Part shown: piece by piece, positions 11,121 to 21,700 of the stretch
How the letters are laid out: the number at the start of each line of letters is the position of its first letter
How positions within the stretch are numbered: the first letter of the stretch is position 1
Assembly (NCBI GenBank): GCA_017607445.1
Contig: JAEVHH010000001.1
Location: 248,001 to 312,000 of the forward strand
Direction of reading: 5' to 3'
DNA length: 64,000 nt
DNA from: Histoplasma ohiense
Taxonomy: Eukaryota > Ascomycota > Eurotiomycetes > Onygenales > Ajellomycetaceae
The notes under the pieces: generated by a model
What the model was told of the DNA's origin: nothing
The model's database searches: none
What the model saw: the letters and a program-made list of their open reading frames with translations, nothing else
Position numbers and translations under genes: made by a program

Positions 11121-12532
11121 CTCCTTTGTACCAAACACACATTTCAATGATTTGACATAGAGCTTGTGCTCTGCCAGAGTTGTGAGCATCTGGTCCATAT
11201 GTTGTAGGTGCTCTTTGTATGAGTTTGAAAAGATTAAGATATCATCAAGATATACAAGACACAATTGGCTGTTCTGTTTTGCAAGGATCATATTCATTAT
11301 CATCTGAAAGGTTGCAGGGGTGTTTGTAAGCCCCATAGACATCACAAGAAATTCAAACTTTCCCCATTGCATGTTAAACACTGTTTTGGGCACTGATAGT
11401 TCACCTACATGAATCTGCCAGTATCCTGCAAGTAGGTCAATCTTCATCAAGTATCAGGCATTTCCTACTGTATCTAGTTGTTGTTGGATTTGTGGTAGCA
11501 GATATCCATTCTTTACAGTGAGCTTATTGAGCACTCAATAGTCAATGCACATACACCATTCTCCATTTGACTTCTTAGTGAATAGGACTGGGAAGCTCCA
11601 CGCGCTGGAGGATGGTTGTATGAGACCCCTCTTCAACAACTCCTCTATCTGCTGCTGTAATTCCTCAAGATGTGTTTGTGATAGAGGGTACATGTTGCAA
11701 TTTATTGGTTTTGCATCCCCCATATCAATCTCATGGATGAATTCTCTTTTGAGTGGCAGAGAAGATGGGAGATCCATTCAGAAGACCTTCTTATGCTTTT
11801 CAAGCAGTGTCTTCATATGCATTTCATTTTTCAAATCTTTTGCAGGCGGCAGTTCTTTTGCCTCAGGTTCTCTTATGATGTATAGAATGCTCTGAGTCAA
11901 AGATTTACACAGCACTCACTTCACTTGGTGTTGAGTGATGAGGTTCAAGCCTTCCATCCCTGGCATGCAGAACCTGCATCTCATATTCATGAATAAGATC
12001 ATATAAATTTGATTCTTACAATCTGTCAACTGTATGTGATATGTACATCAATGGATTCAGGGATCATACTTCTGAAATCAATCAAGTCCCAAGATCAGGT
12101 CATATTCTACATCCGGGAGCACACACACCCAGATGCAGCAAGACCATCCCTCAAAGTGCAAGAGCACCTTTACCCTCACAGATGAGATAAGATAACAATT
12201 GTTCAGAAGCTTTACTCATTTAGATTCCTCCACCCATCATACATCAGACAATCATTTTAGCATATGATCATCAATGTACTTCATTGAAGCACCTGTGTCC
12301 AATAACATCTTCACTGCTACTTCTCTTTTCCATCTCAGATATTCTCTATACATCAGTGTATTTGATTCTACAGCATTCAGATGTTCATTCACTTCCTCTT
12401 CTGCACTCACCTCTTCATCTCTCTTCTGTTTAGCCCTTATAGAATTCAGAGGGTCATCTAATGCAGGCAACTCATCTACTTTGAAGATCTTTAGTAGTTG
12501 ATCAGTGAGCATCTCTGGTTCTGCTGATCCCT

Positions 12533-13810
12533 CTAGTTTTTTGACTTCTTCTCTTGAGGATGATTACAGCAATCCCTTGCATTATGATTCTGTCGGCTGC
12601 AGTGAAAGCATGCTCTGTGTTTGTGACACCAGGCTATCCACCCTGGCAAATTCTTCTTGGAGGGGTTCAGAGCTCTCATGATAGCATTGAGATTGATATT
12701 CATTGCATCTGAGTGTCTTGGTGATGGAGTGATGGATATAGATGTGGATCTCCTTGCATTCATCTGCACCTCTGCTGCTTGCTTTCACAGCTTGCTCACT
12801 TGTTCTCTCAAGAGTAGTGTTTCATACATTTCCTCCACCGTCTGTGGCTGTGGGTTAAGACACTTCCACTTGGTGTATAGATTGGTGTCTAAGCTGTGTA
12901 TGAAGATTTGTAGACAGAAAGATGTCAGAAGCTCTTGATTCATCACAAGATAATACAAGCTGAAATGAATGTAGTATGATGCAAGGTCTCCTTCTTGCTT
13001 GCATTCTACAAAGTATTCATAACATTTGTCTTTGACATCTAGTTTCTCAAAGTTATGCAGAATTCATCTTGCAAAATCATCCCACTTCTGTGGTAACTCA
13101 TGCTTGTCAGATGCTTCCACATTCAACTTCTCAGCTGTCATTCAAAGAGACCTAGCTTTTCTCTTGAGAATAGATGCTGTGCATAAGATCTGTTGTAATT
13201 CAGTGAGTTGCTGTCCTGTGAGCTCACACTCCATGTGATAGTGTGAACACATCTGACTCAACCAGTTGAGAGTGGTGTTGTTCTTACACTCACCATCAAA
13301 GCATGGCGGGTTAGATAGATCATCTGGCTTGATATATTCCATGATGGTTGACATATTCTCAGAGAACACCATTTGTGCTGCGTATGCTGGGTCAGGGTTG
13401 TTAGATGGGGTGTTGATGTTCAGAGAGTTGGTTAAGCTATGCAATGGAATCTCAAGCATTGCTGAACATTCAGTCTCAAGACATATGCACTCCAGCTCTC
13501 AGCACAGATCAGCCACTTGAGTGTCTCACTCATTTCTGACATTTGTAAGACTATCTGCAAAGCTCACAGCATCCACTGCTTGTTGCTGAGCAGCTTCTGC
13601 ACACTGACATTCCTTCTGCACCTCAAGCTCTGTTTGATAAAGATTATGCATTGCCAATATCTCCTCCAACAAGGTGTTGCAGATGAGAAGCTTGTCATTC
13701 TCAGATGCAAGAGCTGCTGCTCTGCATACTGCTTCTCATAGACCTTCAGAAACCAGTTGCATTTCATTCAGTTCAGGTACAAGGGATGGGTGTTGGTTGA
13801 AGGTATCCAT
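12533..13810 (-). pseudogene. gag: Gyp4 gag
   Basis: The start at 13810 gives MDTFNQHPSLVPELNEMQ and opens a long frame. The N-terminal third is helical and probably coiled coil (LASENDKLLICNTLLEEILAM, then Gln/Ala-rich). A capsid-like region follows (MCSHYHMECELTGQQ, FVECKQEGDLASYYIHFS) and a CCHC zinc knuckle CFHCSRQNHNARDC near 12605-12564. Only a handful of TGA codons interrupt it. The gag stop TAG (12533-12535) directly follows the slippery heptamer A AAA AAC. Length, about 425 codons, is normal for a fungal gypsy gag. Confidence 0.85.
12536..12542 (-). other. Gyp4 -1 frameshift slippery site AAAAAAC
   Basis: The gag frame reads TCA AAA AAC TAG, so A_AAA_AAC is in perfect register and is followed at once by the gag stop. 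The -1 frame continues as KKLEGSAEPEMLTDQLLK into pol without a stop. This is a textbook heptamer; no downstream pseudoknot was tested. Confidence 0.8.
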
Positions 13811-14180
13811 GATGATTATCATTGATTGTACACTTTTCTCTATGTCTTAAGAATATCATTTGTAGTTGATTTCTTGTTGATATCTTCTTGATCATACAAC
13901 TGACTGACTCCTTCTTAAGCTTGTGAGTAGAGTGGTCCTTTGAACCATTGTCCATCTCTACACTGCCTTCCTACATCCTCAGCTCACCTCACATATGGCG
14001 GTGAGTTGTCTGCTACCAATTTTGCAATTGGAAGTGTTCTGACTTCACTGCTCATTCATACAATCAAGCTCTAGAGTGTAGAGATGACCACGCTGGCATG
14101 ATAACTACAACTCACATTGTAGGCAGAATTATCACACCCCCAGGAGCATATGCTCCCTTCAGTTTAGACATGCTATCAGA
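13811..14180 (-). other. Gyp4 leader
   Basis: About 370 nt between the 5' LTR and gag. It contains TGGTAGCAGACAAC (minus strand, 14018-14005), which looks like a tRNA-type primer site but lies 162 nt from the LTR instead of next to it. The segment between TGTGATAATTC (about 14135) and CAATTGCA (about 14025) has TG...CA ends and is preceded by a G-run, so it may be a relic of another LTR. Confidence 0.45.
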
Positions 14181-14326
14181 TGTAGTTCAAAGGTTGCTTA
14201 AGCTGTTCAAAGCTTCTAAGCTTTGCAGCTCTTCTTATACAAAATAACTAGTGCAGTAGCATACACCATCCTTAATAATAGAGGGTGGCGTACGCCACGG
14301 AAGAATAATAAGCCGAAATTACCACA
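14181..14326 (-). repeat. Gyp4 5' LTR
   Basis: 146 bp. On the minus strand it starts TGTGGTAATTTCGG and ends TTTGAACTACA. It has a TATA-like TTGTATAAG, a perfect 14-bp palindrome GTGGCGTACGCCAC (14285-14298) and the hairpin CAAAGCTT-AG-AAGCTTTG. CpGs are kept in the outer half. Confidence 0.9.
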
Positions 14327-14345
14327 CTTCAGTAGGAGGGGATAA
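14327..14345 (+). other. Gyp2-a polypurine tract and tail of internal region
   Basis: CTTCAGTAGGAGGGGATAA precedes the 3' LTR. The G-rich tract is the PPT; relatives read GTAGAGGGGGATAATG. The first bases are the second copy of the Gyp4 target-site duplication. Confidence 0.75.
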
Positions 14346-14879
14346 TGTGACAGATTAGCATTCATTAGTAATTAACTTATGCAATCAACTCTTCTTCTGC
14401 ATCTGCTTGTTTCTGATTGCTGTGATCTCATGTAATTCTCAATGTTCTTTCACTCCATGCTCTATACTTGTGTAGTTTCTAATGATTCTTTCATGTAGCT
14501 CTTAACATTCTTCTGCTTCATGCTCTGCACTCATATAGTCTCTAACAATTCTTCTGTGTAGCTTCTAACATTCTCCCACTCTGTGTTCCACATTCATATA
14601 GTCTCTAATGATTCTTTCATGTAGCTCTCAATGATTCTTCCACTTCATGCTCTGCACTTGTGTAGTTTCTAACAATTCTTACATATATCTCTTAATATTC
14701 TTCTGCTCTGTGCTCCACTGTGGAGTGGCTTCTGATATTCTTCTGTCTTGAACTTTCCTCTATAAGAACCCTCTTTGTAAGACCTTTTCTTCTGATTTCT
14801 TTTCTCTTTCTTTTCTTAATCAATTTGTAATCTGTAATTAGAATAGTATCAAATCGTTAATCGAAGTACGCCCGTTACA
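14346..14879 (+). repeat. Gyp2-a 3' LTR
   Basis: 534 bp like the 5' LTR. Here the inner (left) end has lost its CpGs (TGTGACAGATTAG), whereas the outer (right) end keeps four in CGTTAATCGAAGTACGCCCG: the mirror image of the 5' LTR. Confidence 0.93.
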
Positions 14880-15476
14880 GTCTTCTCAGAACACATCAAG
14901 ATAATCTTTATAATCATCTGAGATATTTGACTCAGTTGCTGCACTCGCAGCTTGTAATGATAAAGCAGTGAATATAATATTGCCATCATCAATTAGTGTT
15001 GTGAATTCTTTAGCAGTATTCAGATGTATGTGGTTAATATTTGATGCTTTTCTATAGGTTCAGCATCTTCGCACCCAGTCAATATCAGAGTGTACAGCTT
15101 TCAATCACAGCATACTCAAAATTATATTATATCTGCTAATGTCAGCTTCTTCAAAATGGTGGAATCTTTCTTGAAGAACATGTTCATCATTGATAATCTT
15201 CATTGCAGCTCTTTGTTGTTCATACAACTTAATCTTATGATTATCAACTGCTTCCACTACTTTTGATTTACCTTCTGCCTTTGAGAAATATTTTGATGCT
15301 CAGATGTGGGACACAAAGTTCACATTCACATCAGAATTCACTAGCATCCACACCATTGACCATCTCACTTCTGTCAGTATTCATGTATTCATTGTCAATA
15401 ATTGTTTATCTTGCAGTCTAGTTGTTTATATTTCCAATGCAGCAGCTGCTTCTATGATTGAAATTGTTGATTTTTT
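14880..15476 (-). pseudogene. pol: Gyp3 pol N-terminus: protease region
   Basis: Starts by -1 frameshift at the A_AAA_AAT heptamer (15470-15476) and reads STISIIEAAAALEI, then LQDKQLL, then WMLVNSDVNVNFVSHI. The last is a decayed aspartic protease site in which the expected D-S-G-A has become N-S-D-V. It continues to ISDDYKDYLDVF, the usual linker before gypsy RT, where Gyp2-a interrupts it; the reading resumes at 793. Stops are few in this part. Confidence 0.75.
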
Positions 15477-16510
15477 GTTTGTTGAACTTGGTTGTGCTTT
15501 TCAGAGTGTAACATTCAACAATCATTTGCAACATGACCCTTCTTATGACAGTGAGAACACTTTTTCATTCAGTTATATTTATTTTTCTTGATTTATTCAG
15601 TTGAATCTGTTTGTTTCTCTTGTTTTCTCTTGTTTCAACAGTTGCTAGATTTATCAGAATGACACTGATTCTCTATGAATATTGCAGGTCTTTCTTTGTG
15701 AATAGCACATCATCACTCTGACATATTTTTCTTGAGAGTCTGTAGAGTTCAAAGCAACTCTTTGTAGTTCTGAGGCTCTTGATTTTGATGATTGAGTTCT
15801 GTGTGTAATATCTTCAACATCTTACTACACAAGTTATCCATTCTTTGTTCTTTGCTATATGATGGTAAGTAGTACTCTCAGTCTTTGAGATATTTAGAGA
15901 AATTGTGTATTGATTGTCATTCTTGTTGCTTTGTATCTTGAAACTTTTGACTCATCAATTGGTGTTGGTTCTGTGGATTGTTAATTTGTATTTCTAGATG
16001 TGATAGCATATTGTCAAAAGTCAACAGTGTTTCCCCTCCACATCTCTCATATGATGATACAAAATTCAACCATTTCTGCTTAATATGGGTGTCAAGATAG
16101 AGTTTAGCATCATTTATCTTGTGTTCTTTCTTTTGATAATATCAGCAGTGGTGTGTAAAGAGAGTCAATATGCAATCTTTATAGTTCTTGAATTCTAACA
16201 TATTTTTTTCTTGATAATAGTTCTTAATCTTCAATCTCAGTGGTGTTTCATTATCATCATCTGTATTGTTCACAGATTGATTTTGCAGTGATTCTGTGGT
16301 GATATTCTGAGTTAATTGAGACTTGATGAGAGTATCTTCATGAATCTGCACTTTCAACTTGTTGAGCTGCTGTTGTGCATGCAGAATAGCTAATTGCTGC
16401 TCTCATTCATGAATTTGATCATTCAACTATTGCAAATGCACATTGTGATCATTGAAGGCAGTAGAGGATTCAGATTGGTTTTCAAAAGATCTTGTGTGTG
16501 TTGAGATCAT
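15452..16510 (-). pseudogene. gag: Gyp3 gag
   Basis: The start at 16510 gives MISTHTRSFENQS. The N-terminal part is predicted coiled coil (QQLAILHAQQQLNKLKVQ), then a capsid-like region (ESLQNQSVNNTDDDNETPLRLK, KQKWLNFVSSYERCGGE split by a few stops). The zinc knuckle CSHCHKKGHVANDC lies at 15518-15559, a perfect C-x2-C-x4-H-x4-C. The gag stop TAG is at 15452-15454, 15 nt after the slippery site. Upstream is a tandem duplication of about 20 bp (GTTTTAACTAATGTTGTGT type) at about 16512-16552. Confidence 0.8.
15470..15476 (-). other. Gyp3 -1 frameshift slippery site AAAAAAT
   Basis: The gag frame reads ACA AAA AAT, so A_AAA_AAT is in register. The -1 frame is then open into the protease while the gag frame ends at TAG 15 nt later. 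Confidence 0.65.
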
Positions 16511-16603
16511 CTTGTGTGTTTTAACTAATGTTGTGTGTTTTAACTAATGTTGCATGCTTTATTGTAGATGTGCATAACAACAGACCACTCAAATAAAGTT
16601 TCA

Positions 16604-16691
16604 AGTGATTAGAATTGTAAGAGATGGTTGTAGATATAATTATGAGAGTAGTGTGAAGTACATATGTAGAATGTTAAGAAGGTAGCAATCT
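16604..16691 (-). repeat. Gyp3 5' LTR, 3' part, with self-primer site
   Basis: 16691-16616 is the end of the 5' LTR (ending CTCTTACA). Just after it, CTAATCACT (16612-16604, minus strand) is complementary to AGTGATTAG in the other half of the same LTR (24151-24143, minus strand). The LTR is about 271 bp when the pieces are joined with one TSD copy removed. Confidence 0.65.
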
Positions 16692-16964
16692 TGTGAGGTG
16701 TAGTGACAGTGTGAAGAGTAACAGTAGAAGATAGTTTATAGCGTAGCGGAGATAATAGTAATATATTGTAGAGTGTAATATAGTATAGTAGTGTAACATA
16801 GCATAGTGTAGCTAATCACTAAGGAAGAAAAGAAAGAGAAAGAAGATGTGCGAAATACATACATTGATATATATATACATATAGAAATAGCAGTAGCGAG
16901 AGTATAATGGAAAGAGGTAAGAATAAGCAAAGATAATAAGGAAATAATAAACAAGTGCATTACA
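16692..16964 (-). repeat. Gyp1-b 3' LTR
   Basis: 273 bp, TG...CA. A PPT (plus-strand view ATTGCCCCCCTTTTTT, from 16965) adjoins it. It contains a TATATATATA box and CTAATCACT on the plus strand (16812-16820), the partner of the primer site. Confidence 0.93.
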
Positions 16965-17317
16965 ATTGCCCCCCTTTTTTATAAGAGCTGCCCTCAGCAA
17001 TTGTATAGATTGCTTGCTAGTAGATAATTGCATTCCCATCTGCTTGTTGATAGCAGTATATCGATCGCGTCCCCTAGATAGCTTGTATACGTGTTGTTAT
17101 CGATTTCCTAATGAGGTGGAATTGATGGATTCTTTGGTTGCCAGGGGTTGTGTGCAGAGAAGCAAAAAGAATTTCTTTCCTCTTGAAGATTTCTCTTCTC
17201 TTTTAACTTGACCATCATCAAAGCTTCTTCCTTGCCCCTTCTGCTGTGATTTCTCATTTCCAAAAAAATTTTTAAATTTTTATATCATCATTCTCTCTCC
17301 CCCTCTCTTTTATTGAA
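16965..17317. other. Gyp1-b PPT and upstream region of the antisense gene
   Basis: From the LTR outward: PPT on the minus strand, then about 340 bp of plus-strand DNA directly upstream of the antisense gene start. It holds a small CpG-retaining cluster (TATCGATCGCGTCCCC near 17058-17073) and C/T-rich tracts before the ATG. It could act as the promoter of the antisense gene. Confidence 0.45.
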
Positions 17318-18214
17318 ATGGGCTCTCTTGATTATTCTGATTTTAAGTAAGTTGTTCCTTGGGTGCTTATCACATATTATTGTTGGTGTTTCTTGTCAGT
17401 GGTGTTATTAGTGTGATCACATGCACCACTAGCTCATTTCTGTATAGTGCCATTCACTGTTCACTTATTATATTGCTCTAAGTTTAGCCCTAATCACATG
17501 ACACACAACAGTCGGATTCCATGCAAACATTGTGTCTCTAGACTTGAGGATGTTGATTTTTGATGTATGCTGAGATCAAATGTCTGAAAGCATTGTGAGA
17601 CTTATGTCTCTGCAGAGAAATTCTGCAAATCTGTGAGTAATTCTCTTTAATTCTTGTTTCCTTTTTCTTTTTCTTCAGCAATGTTGATATACTGATAATG
17701 ATACTAGATGCATGATACACCTCTTCTGAGATGCATCATGTGTGGGTGAGTGTTTATTTTTGTGGGGGTGGCAGCTGGGGAGGATATGATCAATCACAAA
17801 AGTTGTCTTTGTCATTTAGTTAAATGATTGAATGCATCTCATCTGGTGATGCTGTCTGCTTGAGGCAGGGCAGAGATGAATGCTCTATAGTTTCAGCATC
17901 AGACAGCAGCTGAGCCTGCAGAGATGCAGGTTTTGAAGGCTGTGATTGTATCTGATTCTTTCAGAGTGAAGACATTAGAGAAAGAGAAGGATGTGAAGAA
18001 GAAGGTTTTGAAAGTGATGAACTCTGAGAGCTCTGTGATGGAGAGATTGATTGAGAAGAGATTGATGGAGGAGGAGTTGACTGAAGAGTCAATGAAAAAG
18101 ATTGTGGAGATGTCAGTGACTGCAGCAGTGTTCATGATGCCTGCTTTCTTTGTCAATTTGCCACTGACATCAGTGGAGCAGAGGGAGAGGATGCTTCAGA
18201 CAGTGGAGAAGTGA
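17318..18214 (+). pseudogene. Spliced antisense Cys-rich/coiled-coil gene of Gyp1-b
   Basis: Five exons opposite to pol: 17318-17346, 17400-17441, 17512-17632, 17679-17745 and 17820-18214; total 654 nt, 218 codons with the stop. All four introns are GT-AG (53, 70, 46 and 74 nt) and all phases match; intron 2 has CTAATCAC before ACACAACAG. The protein starts MGSLDYSDF. Exons 2-4 are Cys-rich (IPCKHCVSRLEDVDF, KHCETYVSAEKFCK, then C-Y-TDNDTRC); exon 5 is charged and helical (LEKEKDVKKKVLKVMN, RLIEKRLMEEELTEES). Five internal TGA/TAG codons fit CpG decay. The Gyp1-a copy (46923 down to about 41820, minus strand) has exons 1-3 of exactly the same lengths (29, 42, 121). I know Cys-rich plus coiled-coil proteins of this general look from repeat-rich fungal genomes, but I assign no function. 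Confidence 0.72.
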
Positions 18215-18774
18215 GAGAAAAAGATGGAAAGAAATGTCTTCCTTCATCAGATATGCTGGAGAATGAGTAGATTGATGAGAAAGAAGAGATGTGAGGAGAC
18301 AAATGTGTTGTGAGATAGACATTTGTCTATACCCCTGCACCCAAAATGGGTGTCTGTAATATACAAGTATCAGAAGGAGTATTGAGTGAGAGTGACAGAG
18401 AGAGAGAATGAGAAAAATGATGAAAGAAAGAAGAGAAAGTGAGAGATGAAAGATGAGATGAGAGTGGATGAACTGAGAGTCTTTAGACTTTTCTTAGAAT
18501 CTGTTTTCTTTGTTTTTTCCTTGTTTGTATGTTTTATTTTTTGTATTTATTATATCCAAATTGAATTTTTTTCCTTTTTTCCCTTTTCTCTGATAAAATC
18601 CTTCTAAAAAGAATGCATTTGATTGGAGTTTGAATGAGATTTGTACTTCTAGCATTTTTCAATTTAAGATTTGTGCTTCTGACATCTTTCAACTTGAAGT
18701 TTGCACTTTTGATGTTTGGAAGTATGTTGATTTTGTATTTGTCATTCATTTTCTTATTCAAGAAAGATTTTGAA
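18215..18774. other. Gyp1-b region between the antisense gene and the pol end
   Basis: Purine-rich on the plus strand, then T-rich. The end of pol (minus strand) comes in from about 18775. Nothing else is supported. Confidence 0.4.
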
Positions 18775-21700
18775 TGTCTGAGTGTTCAATATATTTTCTT
18801 CTGATTCTCATGTATCATCACTAGAACCCCAACCTGTTCATCTCACAAGATATTTCAGAGGTTTGTTTTTTCATTGTCATTTTTCAAGAATTTCTTCAAC
18901 TTGATATTCTTCTTCATCATTGACAAGTTCCAGTCCTGGTTCTGATAGAGCTCCATTCCTGTGGTTGTATGGCTTCAATAAAGATACATGAAATACAGAA
19001 TGGATGCTTCTATATGAAGGTGGCAGTTCTAGTTTGTACACTTGTTTTCTGATGATATTCAGAATCTTGAAGAGTCCAACATATTTATGATTGAGTTTGC
19101 AAACCAGGCACAGCAATTGGAGATTTTTTGCATTGAGTATGATATAGTCATCTATTTTAAATTATTGAGGCTTATGTTTTGCATTGTAATAGATTTTCTG
19201 TGCTTGTTGTGTCTTTTGTAGGTTCTTGATGAGCTTATGGTGTGTTTCCTCGATATGTTTCACACAGCTAGCAGCATGTATGGTGACTGGTTGTGATGAT
19301 TTGCTGACATTAATTTTCAAATCAGATCAATATCCCATTAAGGCTTCCACAGATGCCATTCCAGTAGAGGCATGTTGAGAGATATTGTAAACAAACTGCA
19401 CTAGCAGTAGCCAGCATGCTCAGTCATCTTGATGATAGTTGGTAAAGCATTGAAGATAATGTTCCAAGATTTGATTTTGTTGTTCCATTTGATCATCTGT
19501 TTGAGAGTGAAAGGCTGTTGAAAGTTTTCAGTGTGTGCCTAGCATATAACAAAAGATGGACCAATAATGGCTTGTAAACAGCAACCCTCAATCAGATATA
19601 TGGTTTTTGGGTACTTTGTAAATTGTATAGAACTTGGTATAAACAATTTCCACTAGTTTGTCAGCTGTAATGTTTTTGATGCAAGGAATATAGATTGTAA
19701 ACTTGGTATATATATCCACAATCACTAAAATTGCATCATAGATTTGATGGAGAAATGTAGAGACTGGCAAGCCTGTAATAAAATCCATAGTAATGAACTC
19801 AAAAGAATTTGATGGTAAGAAGATTGTATTCAATTCTCCATATTGTCTGTGCCATTTTGGCTTTACTCTTTGACAAGTATCATAAGTGGATATATAATCT
19901 TTGACATCTCTGACTAGCTCATGCCAATAGTATTTGTTCTGGATGCTGTCTATGAACTTTTTTATATCAAAGTGACCCCTCTGCGGATCATCATGATTTG
20001 CACTGATAATTTCATCAATGAGTGTCTTTTGTTGAGGGACATACACACAACCATCAGCACACAATATATCATCCTCAGAAATTGTTCATAGCATATTTTC
20101 AGCAACAGTCATATTCTTCTCTTTTATCTTCTTTCTTTGCTCAGCAGCAAAAGAATCAATCTTCTGTGCTTTACTCAGAAATGAGATGAAGGATTCAGAC
20201 ATTTCTGTGTATACTGAGTCTCCAAGAATAGCCTTATTGACTGCAATCCAGGGCATATATTGCTCAATGCACAACAGAGGGGAAGAGTTTATGTGAGAGA
20301 TAGAAGACATTGACATATGAAGTGCTTTTCACTCATTAAAAGAAGCATTTTGCTCATTAGAGATCCATGCACAGACTACATCAGAAGAAATATCATTTTG
20401 AAAAGAAGTATCAGCTTTTCAGCCTAATCTAACTCCATGTTTCAGCTTCTGTTGCAGAGTAGATAACATAGTTTAGCCATTATAGATCTCACTGTAGTCT
20501 GCATGATGACTGGGCTCATCAGCTGAATTCTTTGATTCAGAGCAGTGCAGTAATACAAAATCATAAGCAGATAAAGCTTCCACTCATCTGATCTGACATC
20601 TATTCAGTTCCTTAGTTGTCATAAAGTACTGCAGATTGGCATGATCAGATCAGACTTGAATTGAATACTGACTTCTCTTCAGATAGTGTCTTCAATTCTT
20701 AAATACTGCTACAATAGCCAAGAGTTCTTTATCATAAGTATCATAACATGTTTCCACATCAATCAACTTTCTTGATCAGAAGACAACTGAATGTCAGTGC
20801 TCATCATTCTGCAACTGTGACAGAATAGCAGCAACTGCAAAAGTGAACACATCAGATTTGATCTGAATACACCAAGCTGGGTCAAAATGAGCTAATAGAG
20901 AAGCATGCATAAAGCACAATTTGAGCTCATCAAAAGCACTTTGAGCATCTTCTGTCCATATAAAAGTGGCTTTTCTTTCCTCCTTCTTGCTCTCTTTTGT
21001 AAGTTCGAATAATGGGGCTGCAATAGAGGAGAAAGACTTAACAAATCATCAATAAAAATTAGCAAAGCCTAAGAAGAATTGAACCTCTTTAATTGATTTA
21101 GAGATAGACTATTCCACAATAGTGGAAACTCTGTCTGACTCCATCTCAATATCATTTGTATCTATAACAAACCTCAGAAATGAGATCTTGTCCACTTCAA
21201 ATTCACACTTAGAGAGTTTTGCAAATAGATTCACATGCTTGAGATGTTCTAGCATCTTAGTAACATGCACTTCATATTCCTGCTTTGAATTGGAGAATAT
21301 GAGAATGTCGTCCAAATAGACAACACAACATATATTCAACAAATCAGACAAGGCATTGTTAATGTATGCTTGGAATGTTGCTGGAGCATTAGCTAGTCCA
21401 AATGGCATAACTACATATTCAAAATGTTCATATCTTATTCTAAAGACTGTCTTTCAACAGTCTTTTGCTGCTATAAGTATGCAGTGATAGGCATCTCAAA
21501 GGTCCAGCTTAGTGAATATCTTGACTTTTGAAAGTCTATCAAGTAATTCACTTATTAGAGATAGAGGGTATTGATTCTTGATGATGATTTGATTTAACCC
21601 TCAATAGTCTACACAAAGATGGAGTTCATCATCTTTTTTGAGTACAAAGAGAATCAGTGCACCAGCTGAGCTATTGAACAGTTGTATCCACCCTTTATCT

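Larger units (their letters stand above)
8940..12542 (-). pseudogene. pol: Gyp4 pol: protease, RT, RNase H, integrase
   Basis: Minus-strand polyprotein, one continuous frame with few stops. The protease motif LLDTGAS is near 12300-12280. RT is at about 11777-10764, with the N-terminal QPSSSAWSFPVLFTKKSNG segment, YLDD at 11241-11252 and the FLGLAFYYRRFVKDF thumb. RNase H follows at about 10764-10164. Integrase spans about 10160-8950, with a CxxC (CLNCQ), catalytic D in TAIDYITEW, D in LTDNGANLV and E in NEKVECLNG. A GPY-type domain (FQPRWFELYKILKSHPLG) lies near 9270-9190. No chromodomain is seen. Compared with Gyp2-a it has far fewer TGA codons, so it is younger or less mutated. It begins by -1 frameshift at 12536-12542. 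Confidence 0.87.
6322..14326 (-). mobile_element. Gyp4 Ty3/gypsy element with short 146-bp LTRs and an antisense gene
   Basis: Minus-strand element, 8005 bp, inserted in Gyp2-a just before its PPT. LTRs are 6322-6467 and 14181-14326, both 146 bp with TG...CA ends. The duplication is CTTC (or ACTTC if the last LTR base is counted), and related Gyp2 copies give the empty site. On the minus strand the order is 5' LTR (14326-14181), leader, gag, protease, RT, RNase H, integrase, then about 2.4 kb occupied by a plus-strand gene, PPT, 3' LTR. It is less decayed than Gyp2-a and keeps CpG-rich patches. Confidence 0.9.
794..14879 (+). mobile_element. Gyp2-a chromovirus, interrupted by Gyp4
   Basis: Complete Ty3/gypsy chromovirus with 534-bp LTRs (794-1327 and 14346-14879) flanked by the 5-bp TSD GTCTT (789-793 and 14880-14884). 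Internal order is leader, gag, protease, RT, RNase H, integrase, chromodomain, polypurine tract (PPT). Gyp4 is inserted at 6322-14326, just after the chromodomain. Without Gyp4 the element is about 6.08 kb, matching the 6096 bp of Gyp2-c. Numerous TGA codons make it inactive. The two LTRs differ almost only by CA/TG-type transitions, so LTR divergence would greatly overstate its age. Confidence 0.93.
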
